The notes beneath the pieces were generated by a model. The model was not told the DNA's origin and ran no database searches. It saw only the letters and a program-made list of their open reading frames with translations. Source: Metabacillus dongyingensis (GTDB lineage: Bacteria; Bacillota; Bacilli; Bacillales; Bacillaceae). From it: a stretch of 64,000 nucleotides of DNA. The stretch spans positions 4,962,001 through 5,026,000 of the forward strand of contig NZ_CP082944.1 in NCBI RefSeq assembly GCF_019933155.2, given 5' to 3'. A program made the position numbers and the translations under genes. Shown here one piece after another: positions 56,570-64,000 of this stretch. Numbering within the stretch: the first letter of the stretch is position 1; each line of letters begins with the position of its first letter.

Positions 56570-57039
56570 TCATCACTATTTTTAAAGTTAGCAGTTGTTC
56601 TTATGGGCTTTCCAGTTCTTGCTTTATGCATCTTTTTGGTACCTGAGTTAGGTAATATTGCAGCAAATTGCTTCCAGAGTTTGATTTGATCAAATACCTC
56701 GTTACTATCGTTTTTGATGCATCGGCGATTCCCTTTTACTTTGCTTTGTATCAGGCTTTTAAACTTTTACGCTATATTGACAAAAATAAAGCTTTCTCGC
56801 AACTATCTGTATATTCTTTGAGGAATATCAAATTCTGTGCCATCACAATCAGTACCTTGCATGTGCTAGTCTTGCCACGCTTCTATCTCTTTGCGGAGAA
56901 AGACGACGCCCCAGGTGTCATCTTTGTCGGATTGGTTGTTCCTTTTGCTTCAATGATGATTGCAGTCTTTGCTGCTGTTCTTCAAAAGCTATTAAAAAAT
57001 GCCATCGATATAAAATCAGAAAATGATTTAACGATATGA
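56570..57039 (+). pseudogene. DUF2975-like membrane protein, frameshifted
   Basis: An N-terminal part reads KLAVVLMGFPVLALCIFLVP and ELGNIAAN, then the frame breaks by one missing T in AAATTGCTT, and LLPEFDLIKYLVTIVFDASA and the rest continue to 57039. The start codon after GAGAGGTG is also lost. Together the pieces make a four-segment DUF2975-type protein of about 160 residues. The downstream frame could restart at a TTG, giving 123 residues. Confidence 0.75.
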
Positions 57040-57049
57040 GGTGAAACCA

Positions 57050-57269
57050 ATGGCAATTATAATCAATATTGATGTGATGTTGGCTAAAAGGAAAATGAGC
57101 GTAACGGTACTTTCGGAGGGTTGGCATCACGATGGCGAATCTTTCTATATTGAAAAATGGAAAGGCAAAAGCGATTCGATTATCAACTCTAGAGGCGATT
57201 TGTAAATCATTAGAATGTCAGCCTGGAGATATTTTAGAATACAAAAGTGACGAAGACAGTCAAAGGTAA
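57050..57269 (+). pseudogene. XRE-family (YozG-like) regulator, frameshifted
   Basis: It starts with ATG behind GAGGTGAAACCA: MAIIINIDVMLAKRKMSVTV. After a frame break near LSEG it continues GITMANLSILKNGKAKAIRL, STLEAICKSLECQPGDILEY to a stop. The family usually has about 70 residues and is encoded directly after DUF2975 genes, which it probably controls. Confidence 0.78.
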
Positions 57270-57340
57270 GAGAGTTTGATTAATAAACATTGTTGAGGAA
57301 AGTAGGACTTAATATGACAATTATTAAGGGAGGTATAATC

Positions 57341-58585
57341 ATGGACAGTAACAATTTAATTATTGAAAATATTGCTAATCCCCATGAGCTGGAGAGAATG
57401 TTTAGAAATGACCCCAAAGCCTTTAAAAAGTCATTCTCAGACGCATGGGAACAAAACCCTGATTCTCAGGTTCTTGGCATTTGGTATGAAAGATTGCATT
57501 TCAAGGAGACGGCACATTCAGAAAAATCTTCCTTGCTTCAAAAAGGTTTCTTATTCATGGGCATTTTAGCCATTCTGGCTGGGATAAGCACCAGAATCAT
57601 TTTCCATTATGTCGAACAGGAAGCAATTGCTCCAATTAACCTGGCTTTTGGTATAATTCCCTTTATTGCTGCCTATTTTGTTTACAATAATACTCCGAAA
57701 AAAAGTGTTATTTATTCCCTTGCAGCGTTGTTCCTAATTTCCGGGTTTTATCTTAATATGCTACCATTAAATTATAAAGACAGTATTATCCTTGCTTATT
57801 TACACCTTCCCATATTCTTATGGGTATTGGTAGGGCTTGCATTTACAGGAAATGAATATTCAAAAGGCAGTACAAGATTAGCCTATATTAAATTTAATTT
57901 GGAATATTGTATTCTCTACGCCAGCATGGCAGTTAGCGGAATGGTGCTAGCGGCATTAACCATGCAGTTATTTAGCTTTGTTGGCTTGGATATAGAAGAA
58001 TTCTATTTTAGTAATATCGTTTTATTTGGTGCTGCCGCTCTCGCTATTGTGGCTGCATACCTGGTATCAATGAATCTTAAACTTGCTAAGAATATTACAC
58101 CATATATAGCTAAAATTTTTAGTCCTCTTGTCCTGGCCACATTGTTGGTCTATCTTTTAACGGTTATATGGGTCGGAAAAAATCCATTCTTGGACCGCAA
58201 TTTCCTGATAGCCTTCAACGGAATACTCCTTGGTGTATTGGCCGTTACCATATTTTCTATTACCGAAAGCGACTCAGACGAGAAAAAGAACATTTCAGAT
58301 TATATAAATTTTTCCTTAATTGTTCTTGCGCTTATCATTGACAGTGTGGCTTTGTCAGCCATCGTGTTCAGACTTTCTTCTTATGGGCTTACACCAAACA
58401 GACTTGCTGTTTTAGGTGTAAACATACTTATCTGGGGAAATCTTATTTGGATTATGGTCTCATATATGCGTTTTCTACAAAACAAGACCGGACCTTCACC
58501 CATCCAAGATGCGGTCACTAAGTATTTGCCAGTTTACGGACTTTGGGCGGCTTTCGTTACATTTACTTTTCCTTTGCTTTTTTAA
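57341..58585 (+). CDS. Polytopic membrane protein (DUF4153-like)
   Basis: 414 residues from the ATG behind AAGGGAGGTATAATC. A soluble N-terminal part of about 75 residues with PHELERMFRNDPKAFKKSF is followed by about 12 membrane segments. RLSSYGLTPNRLAVLGVNI near the C-terminus recalls DUF4153 proteins. Function unknown. Of the three genes in this module it is the only intact one. Confidence 0.7.
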   Translation: MDSNNLIIENIANPHELERMFRNDPKAFKKSFSDAWEQNPDSQVLGIWYERLHFKETAHSEKSSLLQKGFLFMGILAILAGISTRIIFHYVEQEAIAPINLAFGIIPFIAAYFVYNNTPKKSVIYSLAALFLISGFYLNMLPLNYKDSIILAYLHLPIFLWVLVGLAFTGNEYSKGSTRLAYIKFNLEYCILYASMAVSGMVLAALTMQLFSFVGLDIEEFYFSNIVLFGAAALAIVAAYLVSMNLKLAKNITPYIAKIFSPLVLATLLVYLLTVIWVGKNPFLDRNFLIAFNGILLGVLAVTIFSITESDSDEKKNISDYINFSLIVLALIIDSVALSAIVFRLSSYGLTPNRLAVLGVNILIWGNLIWIMVSYMRFLQNKTGPSPIQDAVTKYLPVYGLWAAFVTFTFPLLF

Positions 58586-58635
58586 TTAGAAAGGCTATAT
58601 TAATGTAACGGATGTTGATCTTCCTTATAAACACC

Positions 58636-58673
58636 AAAAATGAAAAAGTTATACTCATAACTTTTTCATTTTT
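58636..58673. terminator. Terminator between the membrane-protein gene and rlmH
   Basis: AAAAATGAAAAAGTTAT pairs perfectly with ATAACTTTTTCATTTTT (17 base pairs), loop of four. Confidence 0.9.
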
Positions 58674-58695
58674 GACTTTTTATTTTTCTAAAAAA

Positions 58696-58723
58696 ACCTC
58701 ATTTACTTATGATACGGTTCCCC
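58696..58723 (-). other. Attachment site A in the 3' end of rlmH
   Basis: The last codons of rlmH (GEPYHK and TAA) form the site. It corresponds to the place in staphylococcal rlmH (orfX, ending EAYHK) where SCC elements insert. Confidence 0.9.
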
Positions 58724-59182
58724 TCGATTAATCCGAAAAGCCCGATAAACCTGCTCCACCAAAATCAATCGCATTAATTGATGAGGAAACGTCATTTTTG
58801 AAAAAGAAAGCGTATCATTCGCCCGCTTCATGACCTCGCTGCTCAATCCCAGCGATCCCCCAATAACAAATGCAACTTTGCTTTTACCATATGTAGCAAG
58901 GCGATCCAAGTCAGATGCAAGCTGCTCAGACGATTTCATTTTCCCTTCTATCGCCAACGCAATGACATGAGAGTCATCCGAAATCTTCGAAAGAATGCGT
59001 TCGCCTTCTTTTTGCTTTACCATTTCCATTTCAGACTCACTGAGGTTTTCAGGCGCTTTTTCGTCAGGCAGTTCGATGATTTCGACTTTTGCATATGGTG
59101 TTAATCGCTTTAAAAATTCATCAATTCCTTGTTTTAGATATTTCTCTTTTAACTTTCCGATTGTACAAATTGTTATATTCAC
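58703..59182 (-). CDS. rlmH: 23S rRNA (pseudouridine1915-N3)-methyltransferase RlmH
   Basis: 159 residues, complete. This SPOUT enzyme methylates the pseudouridine at position 1915 of 23S r[21 protein letters not shown] is the SAM-binding knot loop and [18 protein letters not shown] the C-terminal trefoil. The reading frame survives insertion because the integrated element supplies the last codons. It is the landing site for the array to its left. Confidence 0.96.
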   Translation of the reverse strand: MNITICTIGKLKEKYLKQGIDEFLKRLTPYAKVEIIELPDEKAPENLSESEMEMVKQKEGERILSKISDDSHVIALAIEGKMKSSEQLASDLDRLATYGKSKVAFVIGGSLGLSSEVMKRANDTLSFSKMTFPHQLMRLILVEQVYRAFRINRGEPYHK

Positions 59183-59219
59183 AGACTATCCCCACTTAAG
59201 AACAGATTACCAACAGATG

Positions 59220-59442
59220 TTATCCACATTTGTGCACAACTTATCCACATTTAGTGTGCGAATATTAGTTCCCCACTATATATACAGCAGGGTTTGTGCA
59301 CAATTCACAGGTTGTGGATAACTTGTTGATTTCTCTGATTTTTTCGATTTCTGGCGCAATTTCATGCTCATCTACATACATATCAATGGCTAATTCGATG
59401 TGTTCTTCACAGCATTTCATTTGTTTTCTCCTTTTATCCACA
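59220..59442. promoter_or_regulatory. Cluster of four perfect DnaA boxes
   Basis: TTATCCACA occurs at 59220-59228, 59241-59249 and 59434-59442 on the plus strand and at 59313-59321 on the minus strand. The rlmH (yydA) region of Bacillus subtilis is one of the known DnaA-binding clusters outside oriC, as I recall. Confidence 0.85.
59265..59420 (-). CDS. CxxH/CxxC small protein
   Basis: 51 residues, ATG behind AAGGAGAAAACAA. It begins MKCCEEHIELAIDMYVDEHE and carries a second pair CELC near residue 38-41, the layout of the conserved Bacillus CxxH/CxxC proteins found beside rlmH. Probably binds zinc; role unknown. Part of the DnaA-box cluster lies inside it. Confidence 0.85.
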   Translation of the reverse strand: MKCCEEHIELAIDMYVDEHEIAPEIEKIREINKLSTTCELCTNPAVYIVGN

Positions 59443-59579
59443 TGTGATCAAGAAAAGCGTAAGCGCCCGTTTAGCTCAGGCATGAAAGATTTGCTCTGGC
59501 CGAGAAGTTGGGCGATAGAGCTAGACACCAATGCGGAAATTTATATACGTTTTTTCTTACAATGAAAAAACAGGAGAAA

Positions 59580-60797
59580 TTAACCCTCCTGTTCTTCTCC
59601 CAGCTTAAGCTTAACCGATTGTTCTTTTCCTGCCCGGTAAAAAATAAGTTCTATACTTTCTCCAACAGCTTTTTTATATAACTGTTTTCTAAGGTCGATA
59701 ATGTCTTTTACTTCTTGGCCATCGAATTCCGTAATAACATCAAGCTCTTTCAGTCCAGCCTGGCCTGCCGGTGAGACCGGATTTACGCTCATGACCACTA
59801 CACCTGACCGTACTTTATCCGGAAGCTTCAGTGTTTGTTCCCAATGATAGCTTGATACTTCATTTAAAGAACGCATGCCAATGCCAAGGAACGGGCGTCT
59901 GACTTCTCCGTACTTTTCTAAGTCATCAATGATTGGAGCAGCAAGATTGATCGGAATAGCAAGCCCGATGCCTTCTACTGCTGATTGGGCAATCTTCATT
60001 GAGTTAATGCCAATTAATTGTCCGTCGATATTTACGAGCGCTCCGCCGCTGTTTCCAGGGTTGATGGCTGCATCAGTCTGAAGAACTTCTGCATTCCAGT
60101 CAACCTCGCCATCGTTATTGGAATCAACCGGAATCGCTCTTTCTGTACCAGAAATGATACCCTGTGTGACAGATCCTGAAAATTGAAGGCCTAACGGATT
60201 ACCAATGGCAATGACAGGTTCTCCAGGCTTCACATTGTCGGAATTAGCGAATTCCGCGACTTGCTCCACTTGTTTGCTTTCTGTTCGGAGAACGGCCAAA
60301 TCCATCAGCTCATCGCTTCCTAAAACTTCAGCAGGTACACGGGTTCCATCACTTAAGCTAAGTTCGATCTGGGCAGCTCCGGCGATTACATGATAATTGG
60401 TGACAACAAAAGCATTGCCGCCTTCTTTTTTGTAAATAACACCTGATCCTGTTCCCGCTTCGCCTTTTTCATTCCAGAAACCTGCTTCCTGAATATTAAC
60501 CACGCCAACGACAGCTTTTGAGACTTTGTCGACAGCTTGGGTAACAGCCGTGCTTACATCGACTGAAATGTTTTTGGAAGGTTCGGTTGCGTTTGGAGTC
60601 TGATCCTCACCGTTTTCTTCGTCATCTCCTAAAGCAAGATCATATGGAAGGATGTCCATATTTGCAAGCACCGGAATGGAAAAAATGACAAGAAGACCTC
60701 CCAAAATAGCGCCAAGCAGGCCTGGCAGAAACTTCCCGCCCCGGTTTCCCTTTTGTCTTCGATTATACTGTTCATAGTCCTGATCGTAATACCCCAT
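59580..60797 (-). CDS. htrC: HtrA-type serine protease (HtrC/YyxA)
   Basis: 405 residues from the ATG behind GGGTGAGAAAATCG. A short cytoplasmic part, one membrane segment (about 25-45), a trypsin-like domain and one PDZ domain. The catalytic triad is His in TNYHVIAGA, Asp in MDLAVLR and Ser in NPGNSGGAL. It degrades or refolds damaged exported proteins. It is the last gene of the wal operon in many Bacilli. Confidence 0.94.
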   Translation of the reverse strand: MGYYDQDYEQYNRRQKGNRGGKFLPGLLGAILGGLLVIFSIPVLANMDILPYDLALGDDEENGEDQTPNATEPSKNISVDVSTAVTQAVDKVSKAVVGVVNIQEAGFWNEKGEAGTGSGVIYKKEGGNAFVVTNYHVIAGAAQIELSLSDGTRVPAEVLGSDELMDLAVLRTESKQVEQVAEFANSDNVKPGEPVIAIGNPLGLQFSGSVTQGIISGTERAIPVDSNNDGEVDWNAEVLQTDAAINPGNSGGALVNIDGQLIGINSMKIAQSAVEGIGLAIPINLAAPIIDDLEKYGEVRRPFLGIGMRSLNEVSSYHWEQTLKLPDKVRSGVVVMSVNPVSPAGQAGLKELDVITEFDGQEVKDIIDLRKQLYKKAVGESIELIFYRAGKEQSVKLKLGEEQEG

Positions 60798-60903
60798 CGA
60801 TTTTCTCACCCATCCTTTCACACAGACAAACCATGTATGAATAGTGTGTATTTCTTAGCAATATTATACTCAAAGGATATCCAAAAAAATCTATTTTTAT
60901 ATC

Positions 60904-61698
60904 TTAAACAGTAACGAGAGGCGTTGGGTTTTTAGGATCTGTATCGTACAATTCAAACTGTTCGCCGGACATGAATCCTTTACTCGCAAGAGTCTGCTCC
61001 ACAGACATCCTTGCGAGCTCTTTCATATTGTTGTCTTTGCTTAAATGCGCAAGGTAAATTCTTTTTGTTTTATCTCCGATTACATCGGTCATTGCAAGCG
61101 CAGCATCTTCATTTGATACATGGCCGACATCGCTTAATATCCTGCGTTTGACACTCCACGGATAGTGACCCATTCTGAGCATGTCCACATCATGGTTGCT
61201 TTCAAAAACAAAGGCATCCGCATTATCAATGATCCCTTTCATTCTGTCACTCACATACCCTGTATCCGTAATTAGTGCCAGCTTCTTGCCCTCATGGTGA
61301 AAGGCATAAAACATCGGCTCTGCTGCATCATGCGACACGCCGAATGATTCTACATCAAGTCCTCCAAATGACTGAACGGTGCCCGTTTGGAAAATAAACT
61401 TTTGATCAGGATGAATGGCTCCAATCTGCCCCTCCATCGCATTCCACGTTTTCTCATTCGCATAAATCGGCAAATTGTATTTTCTTGCAAGAATCCCCAA
61501 ACCTTTTATATGATCACTGTGCTCGTGGGTAACCAGAATACCGGATAACTGATTGATTTTCTTTCCGATCATCTGAAACAGCACTTCCATTTGTTTTCCG
61601 CTGAATCCCGCATCAACGAGCAATGAATGCTGATCTGTTTCTATATAAGTGGCATTGCCCGTGCTTCCGCTTGCGAGAACACTGAATTGCAAGCTCAT
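60904..61698 (-). CDS. walJ: Metallo-beta-lactamase-fold exonuclease WalJ (YycJ)
   Basis: 264 residues. The metal site THEHSDH is near residue 60 and further ligand histidines follow. The family has 5'-3' exonuclease activity and is linked to replication and cell-wall homeostasis. It lies six bases after walI in the wal operon. Confidence 0.94.
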   Translation of the reverse strand: MSLQFSVLASGSTGNATYIETDQHSLLVDAGFSGKQMEVLFQMIGKKINQLSGILVTHEHSDHIKGLGILARKYNLPIYANEKTWNAMEGQIGAIHPDQKFIFQTGTVQSFGGLDVESFGVSHDAAEPMFYAFHHEGKKLALITDTGYVSDRMKGIIDNADAFVFESNHDVDMLRMGHYPWSVKRRILSDVGHVSNEDAALAMTDVIGDKTKRIYLAHLSKDNNMKELARMSVEQTLASKGFMSGEQFELYDTDPKNPTPLVTV

Positions 61699-61704
61699 CG
61701 TTTC

Positions 61705-62511
61705 TCACTCCAATTTTTCATTAGATCGGATCACTTGTCCTTCTAATGCATTAACATAATAATCTTCTTTATCATTTACAACGATATGCCACGTTGGCGC
61801 CAGAATCTGTTCTCCTGATAAAGGAAAAGGTGTATAGTAGCCAAATTGCACCTCTGTCACTTTGCTGTTTGGCTTTAAATCATTTTTGTTGTAGAGAGCC
61901 TCCAGTGCCTTGAGGGCAGGGAGGGTGTCCTGTCTTTCTTCCAGGTCCTCAATATTTTCAAGCATTGTCTGCTCATAGCTGACAATCTGATTCTTATCAT
62001 TTAAATAGAGGGTCAGCATTCCGATGTTTTGATCAGTAGAAAGGTCCTGAAAGACCATTCTATCATTATATGTTTGAATATAGACAATCGTATTTTTGAC
62101 TTTATCAGTCTTCCATAAGACATATTGATCTCCGTACAGAATGTTCTCGCGGACTATCTGATTCAATTTGGTCTGAGTATTTGTCTCAGGCAGTCCAATC
62201 GGCTTTTCAAATTCTGCTTTTAATCCGGTGAAGTTATTTTCAACATTAAGAATCTCCTGATTGGATAATGCCTTCAGTTCTTCCTCTGAGAAAACCTTGC
62301 TTTCAGCTGTGATGTAAGCCCCTTTTTCATTTCCTTTAGGAAGCTCGCCGTAGGTAATTCCCTCAGCTGCAAGCTGTTCTTCAATCGTAGCTTTTTGAAT
62401 GACGTCATATCTGCTGTTTGTAATGATAATATTAAAATATTGTATCGCTAAAAATGTATTCAGAACCAGAAATGCCAGTATAAAAATGGATTTCGTCTTA
62501 CTCCAATCCAT
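61705..62511 (-). CDS. walI: WalK-inhibitory membrane protein WalI (YycI)
   Basis: 268 residues from the ATG behind GGAGGTAAAACTG. One N-terminal membrane segment (about 8-27) and an extracellular domain. With WalH it restrains the kinase WalK. It overlaps the walH end by 14 bp, as usual in this operon. Confidence 0.93.
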   Translation of the reverse strand: MDWSKTKSIFILAFLVLNTFLAIQYFNIIITNSRYDVIQKATIEEQLAAEGITYGELPKGNEKGAYITAESKVFSEEELKALSNQEILNVENNFTGLKAEFEKPIGLPETNTQTKLNQIVRENILYGDQYVLWKTDKVKNTIVYIQTYNDRMVFQDLSTDQNIGMLTLYLNDKNQIVSYEQTMLENIEDLEERQDTLPALKALEALYNKNDLKPNSKVTEVQFGYYTPFPLSGEQILAPTWHIVVNDKEDYYVNALEGQVIRSNEKLE

Positions 62512-63844
62512 CAGTTTTACCTCCAAGCGTTTCATTTCCTGTTTGCAGTTTTATAAATTGGCCGCTCACCGTTTCAGCGTACCAGTACGGCTTAAGTTCA
62601 ACAATTCTCGGTTCTGCAGTTGCAGACATTTCATAAGCAGGAAATACCCGCTTCACATTTTCTTTTTCAATGGACTTTTTCTGCTCAAGCAGACTCAGGA
62701 TTTCTGTGCTGTTTGGCATTTTCACTGCATTCCGAACAAATCCTGTATCCAAACCGTATAGAGGGCGCAAATATGTCGCAATTTCGTTATTGCCCCAGCG
62801 CATGGAAATTTCAGTCGGTCCAAACGTATTGGTGTTATTTTCAAACACTGGAATAAAGTCAACCATCAGACGAAATGAGACGAGCTGGCTGTCAGGATCC
62901 ATGTTGTAAAACTGATACTCATCTGTCCAGCCGCCATGATCGTTTAAGAACTCAATGCTTTGTTTCATAGCTTTGCCCCGTTCAATAAACATGCTCGGAT
63001 CAATGGTCGGATTGACAAACCTTAATCTCTCCTGGCTTGGATAAACGGTCAGTAAGCTTGTCCCGTCTGTATAGACGTTCTGAGTAGGCTTCATTTCTCT
63101 TCTTACATAGCTTGGATTCGTAAAGAGCGCCTGTTTGAAATCCTCACCGTTAATGGATTCAATGATATACTTCCTCTGATCCAATTCAATTTTGCCCTCT
63201 GGAAGAAGCAAGTTCTTATCTTCTGGGAGATCTATTGAAACGTAAGGGTCCAGGTTTTCCTTTTTTTCAATGATGGATGCTATGAAGTTTTTTGCATTTT
63301 CGCTGCTGATCGATGCTTCATATACCAGTCTTTGCTCTACAGAAACGAAAATGATTTTTTGCGGCTGATTTGCTTTTCCCTGCGGCAGAACAATCCGGTC
63401 AAAAGAAGAGTAGATTGTTTTTTGCGATTTATATTGAAGGATAGATTGAAAGATTTCAAATGGAATTTTGTCACTGAAAATAAATTCTATTTTTTTCGTT
63501 TCACTTTTTCCATTCAGCCACTCATCAAGCTGATCAGAGGTATATCGGTTTGAGACATTTTTCACTTCACTGATATTCCAGTTTCTCAGCTGATTCCATA
63601 GGAAATCAATATGTTCAGCTTTAAACGTCCCATAATGCTCGGTATTTTGATGGACAAACATCTGATAGGGACGGATCACATTGGCCGGCTCTTTTTTCTC
63701 TTGGCTGATAGGTTCATTTTCTAAATACTGGCTGTTTTGTATAAAGTCATAGTTAGGCTTAAAGGTCCACAGATTATACGTAAAAAACACACTGGAGCAG
63801 ACCAGGAGCACTAATATAACTGTTTTTACTTGTTCACGATTCAT
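62498..63844 (-). CDS. walH: WalK-inhibitory membrane protein WalH (YycH)
   Basis: 448 residues with one N-terminal membrane segment ([19 protein letters not shown]) and a long extracellular part. The ATG at 63844 lies inside the last codons of walK, behind AGAGGATGATTGGG. It works with WalI to keep WalK activity low. Confidence 0.93.
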   Translation of the reverse strand: MNREQVKTVILVLLVCSSVFFTYNLWTFKPNYDFIQNSQYLENEPISQEKKEPANVIRPYQMFVHQNTEHYGTFKAEHIDFLWNQLRNWNISEVKNVSNRYTSDQLDEWLNGKSETKKIEFIFSDKIPFEIFQSILQYKSQKTIYSSFDRIVLPQGKANQPQKIIFVSVEQRLVYEASISSENAKNFIASIIEKKENLDPYVSIDLPEDKNLLLPEGKIELDQRKYIIESINGEDFKQALFTNPSYVRREMKPTQNVYTDGTSLLTVYPSQERLRFVNPTIDPSMFIERGKAMKQSIEFLNDHGGWTDEYQFYNMDPDSQLVSFRLMVDFIPVFENNTNTFGPTEISMRWGNNEIATYLRPLYGLDTGFVRNAVKMPNSTEILSLLEQKKSIEKENVKRVFPAYEMSATAEPRIVELKPYWYAETVSGQFIKLQTGNETLGGKTDGLE

Positions 63845-64000
63845 CCCAATCATCCTCTTGATCCCGGGTAAATGGAAGAGTAAATAAGATCGTTGTCCCT
63901 TTTCCTTCCACACTTTTCGCCCATATTTCCCCGTCATGCGCACCGATCATCTCTTTTGCTATAGCAAGGCCGAGACCTGTTCCACCGAGCTTTCTTGTCC
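63834..64000 (-). CDS. walK: Sensor histidine kinase WalK, C-terminal fragment
   Basis: The last 54 codons read [20 protein letters not shown] (the ATPase G2 box) and end [14 protein letters not shown]. The gene continues beyond the right edge. It is the essential kinase for cell-wall control. Confidence 0.95.
   Translation of the reverse strand, partial: TRKLGGTGLGLAIAKEMIGAHDGEIWAKSVEGKGTTILFTLPFTRDQEDDWDES

Noticed and set aside
32100..58723. True SCCmec
   Set aside because: No mec genes and no clear ccrA/ccrB pair. Only the landing site, the type of recombinase and the modular layout are shared.

Overview
The window is from a Gram-positive, low-GC member of the Bacillaceae and lies close to the replication origin. 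The right end carries walK-walH-walI-walJ-htrC, a CxxH/CxxC small protein and rlmH. Shine-Dalgarno sites are strong AGGAGG types, and there is a CIRCE element, a SAM-I (S-box) leader and BceRS-AB and PotABCD modules of Bacillus type. I cannot name the species.

Left part (1-18100), core and accessory metabolism: a truncated secreted-protein gene; potABCD (polyamine import); htpG behind a perfect CIRCE operator; a MarR-MFS pair with tandem operators; a 52-bp tandem repeat array (8020-8855) that runs into the 3' end of mmuM; mmuP-mmuM behind an S-box; a BceRS-BceAB antimicrobial-peptide module; a YdeI-like gene; and a decayed, internally deleted mqo remnant.

Middle (18100-32100), a surface-polysaccharide locus: hasA-hasC-hasB on the minus strand (hyaluronan-type synthase, UTP-glucose-1-phosphate uridylyltransferase, UDP-glucose dehydrogenase). 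Divergent from it are an ABC transporter, a UgtP-like glycosyltransferase, an acyltransferase-3 protein, a secreted beta-helix protein and a membrane-anchored family 8 polysaccharide lyase. Synthesis and cleavage genes for a uronic-acid polysaccharide thus sit side by side.

Right-centre (32100-58723), an AT-rich genomic island at the 3' end of rlmH, organised like a composite staphylococcal cassette chromosome (SCC). Seven direct copies of the rlmH terminal sequence (coding EPYHK) cut it into six modules: (1) 32105-37203, large serine recombinase, second serine recombinase, Rep-like protein, GIY-YIG protein and small ORFs; (2) 37203-42965, a three-gene ABC-ATPase conflict system; (3) 42965-46618, a HEPN-motif protein and a DUF6236-like protein; (4) 46618-50261, one 1029-residue SF1 helicase; (5) 50261-56273, a UvrA-like ATPase, a Crp/Fnr-like regulator and an MFS exporter; (6) 56273-58703, a frameshifted DUF2975/XRE pair and a polytopic membrane protein. 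At four sites the DNA on the side away from rlmH still reads as a homologous recombinase-like C-terminal tail. The one complete recombinase gene ends exactly inside the outermost site. The recombinase gene therefore appears to span attP and to be cut by integration. This is the most unusual feature of the window.

Right end (58703-64000): rlmH, four perfect DnaA boxes, htrC, walJ, walI, walH and the end of walK, in the usual order. All positions and motifs were read by eye; family names come from recognition of motifs, not from searches.
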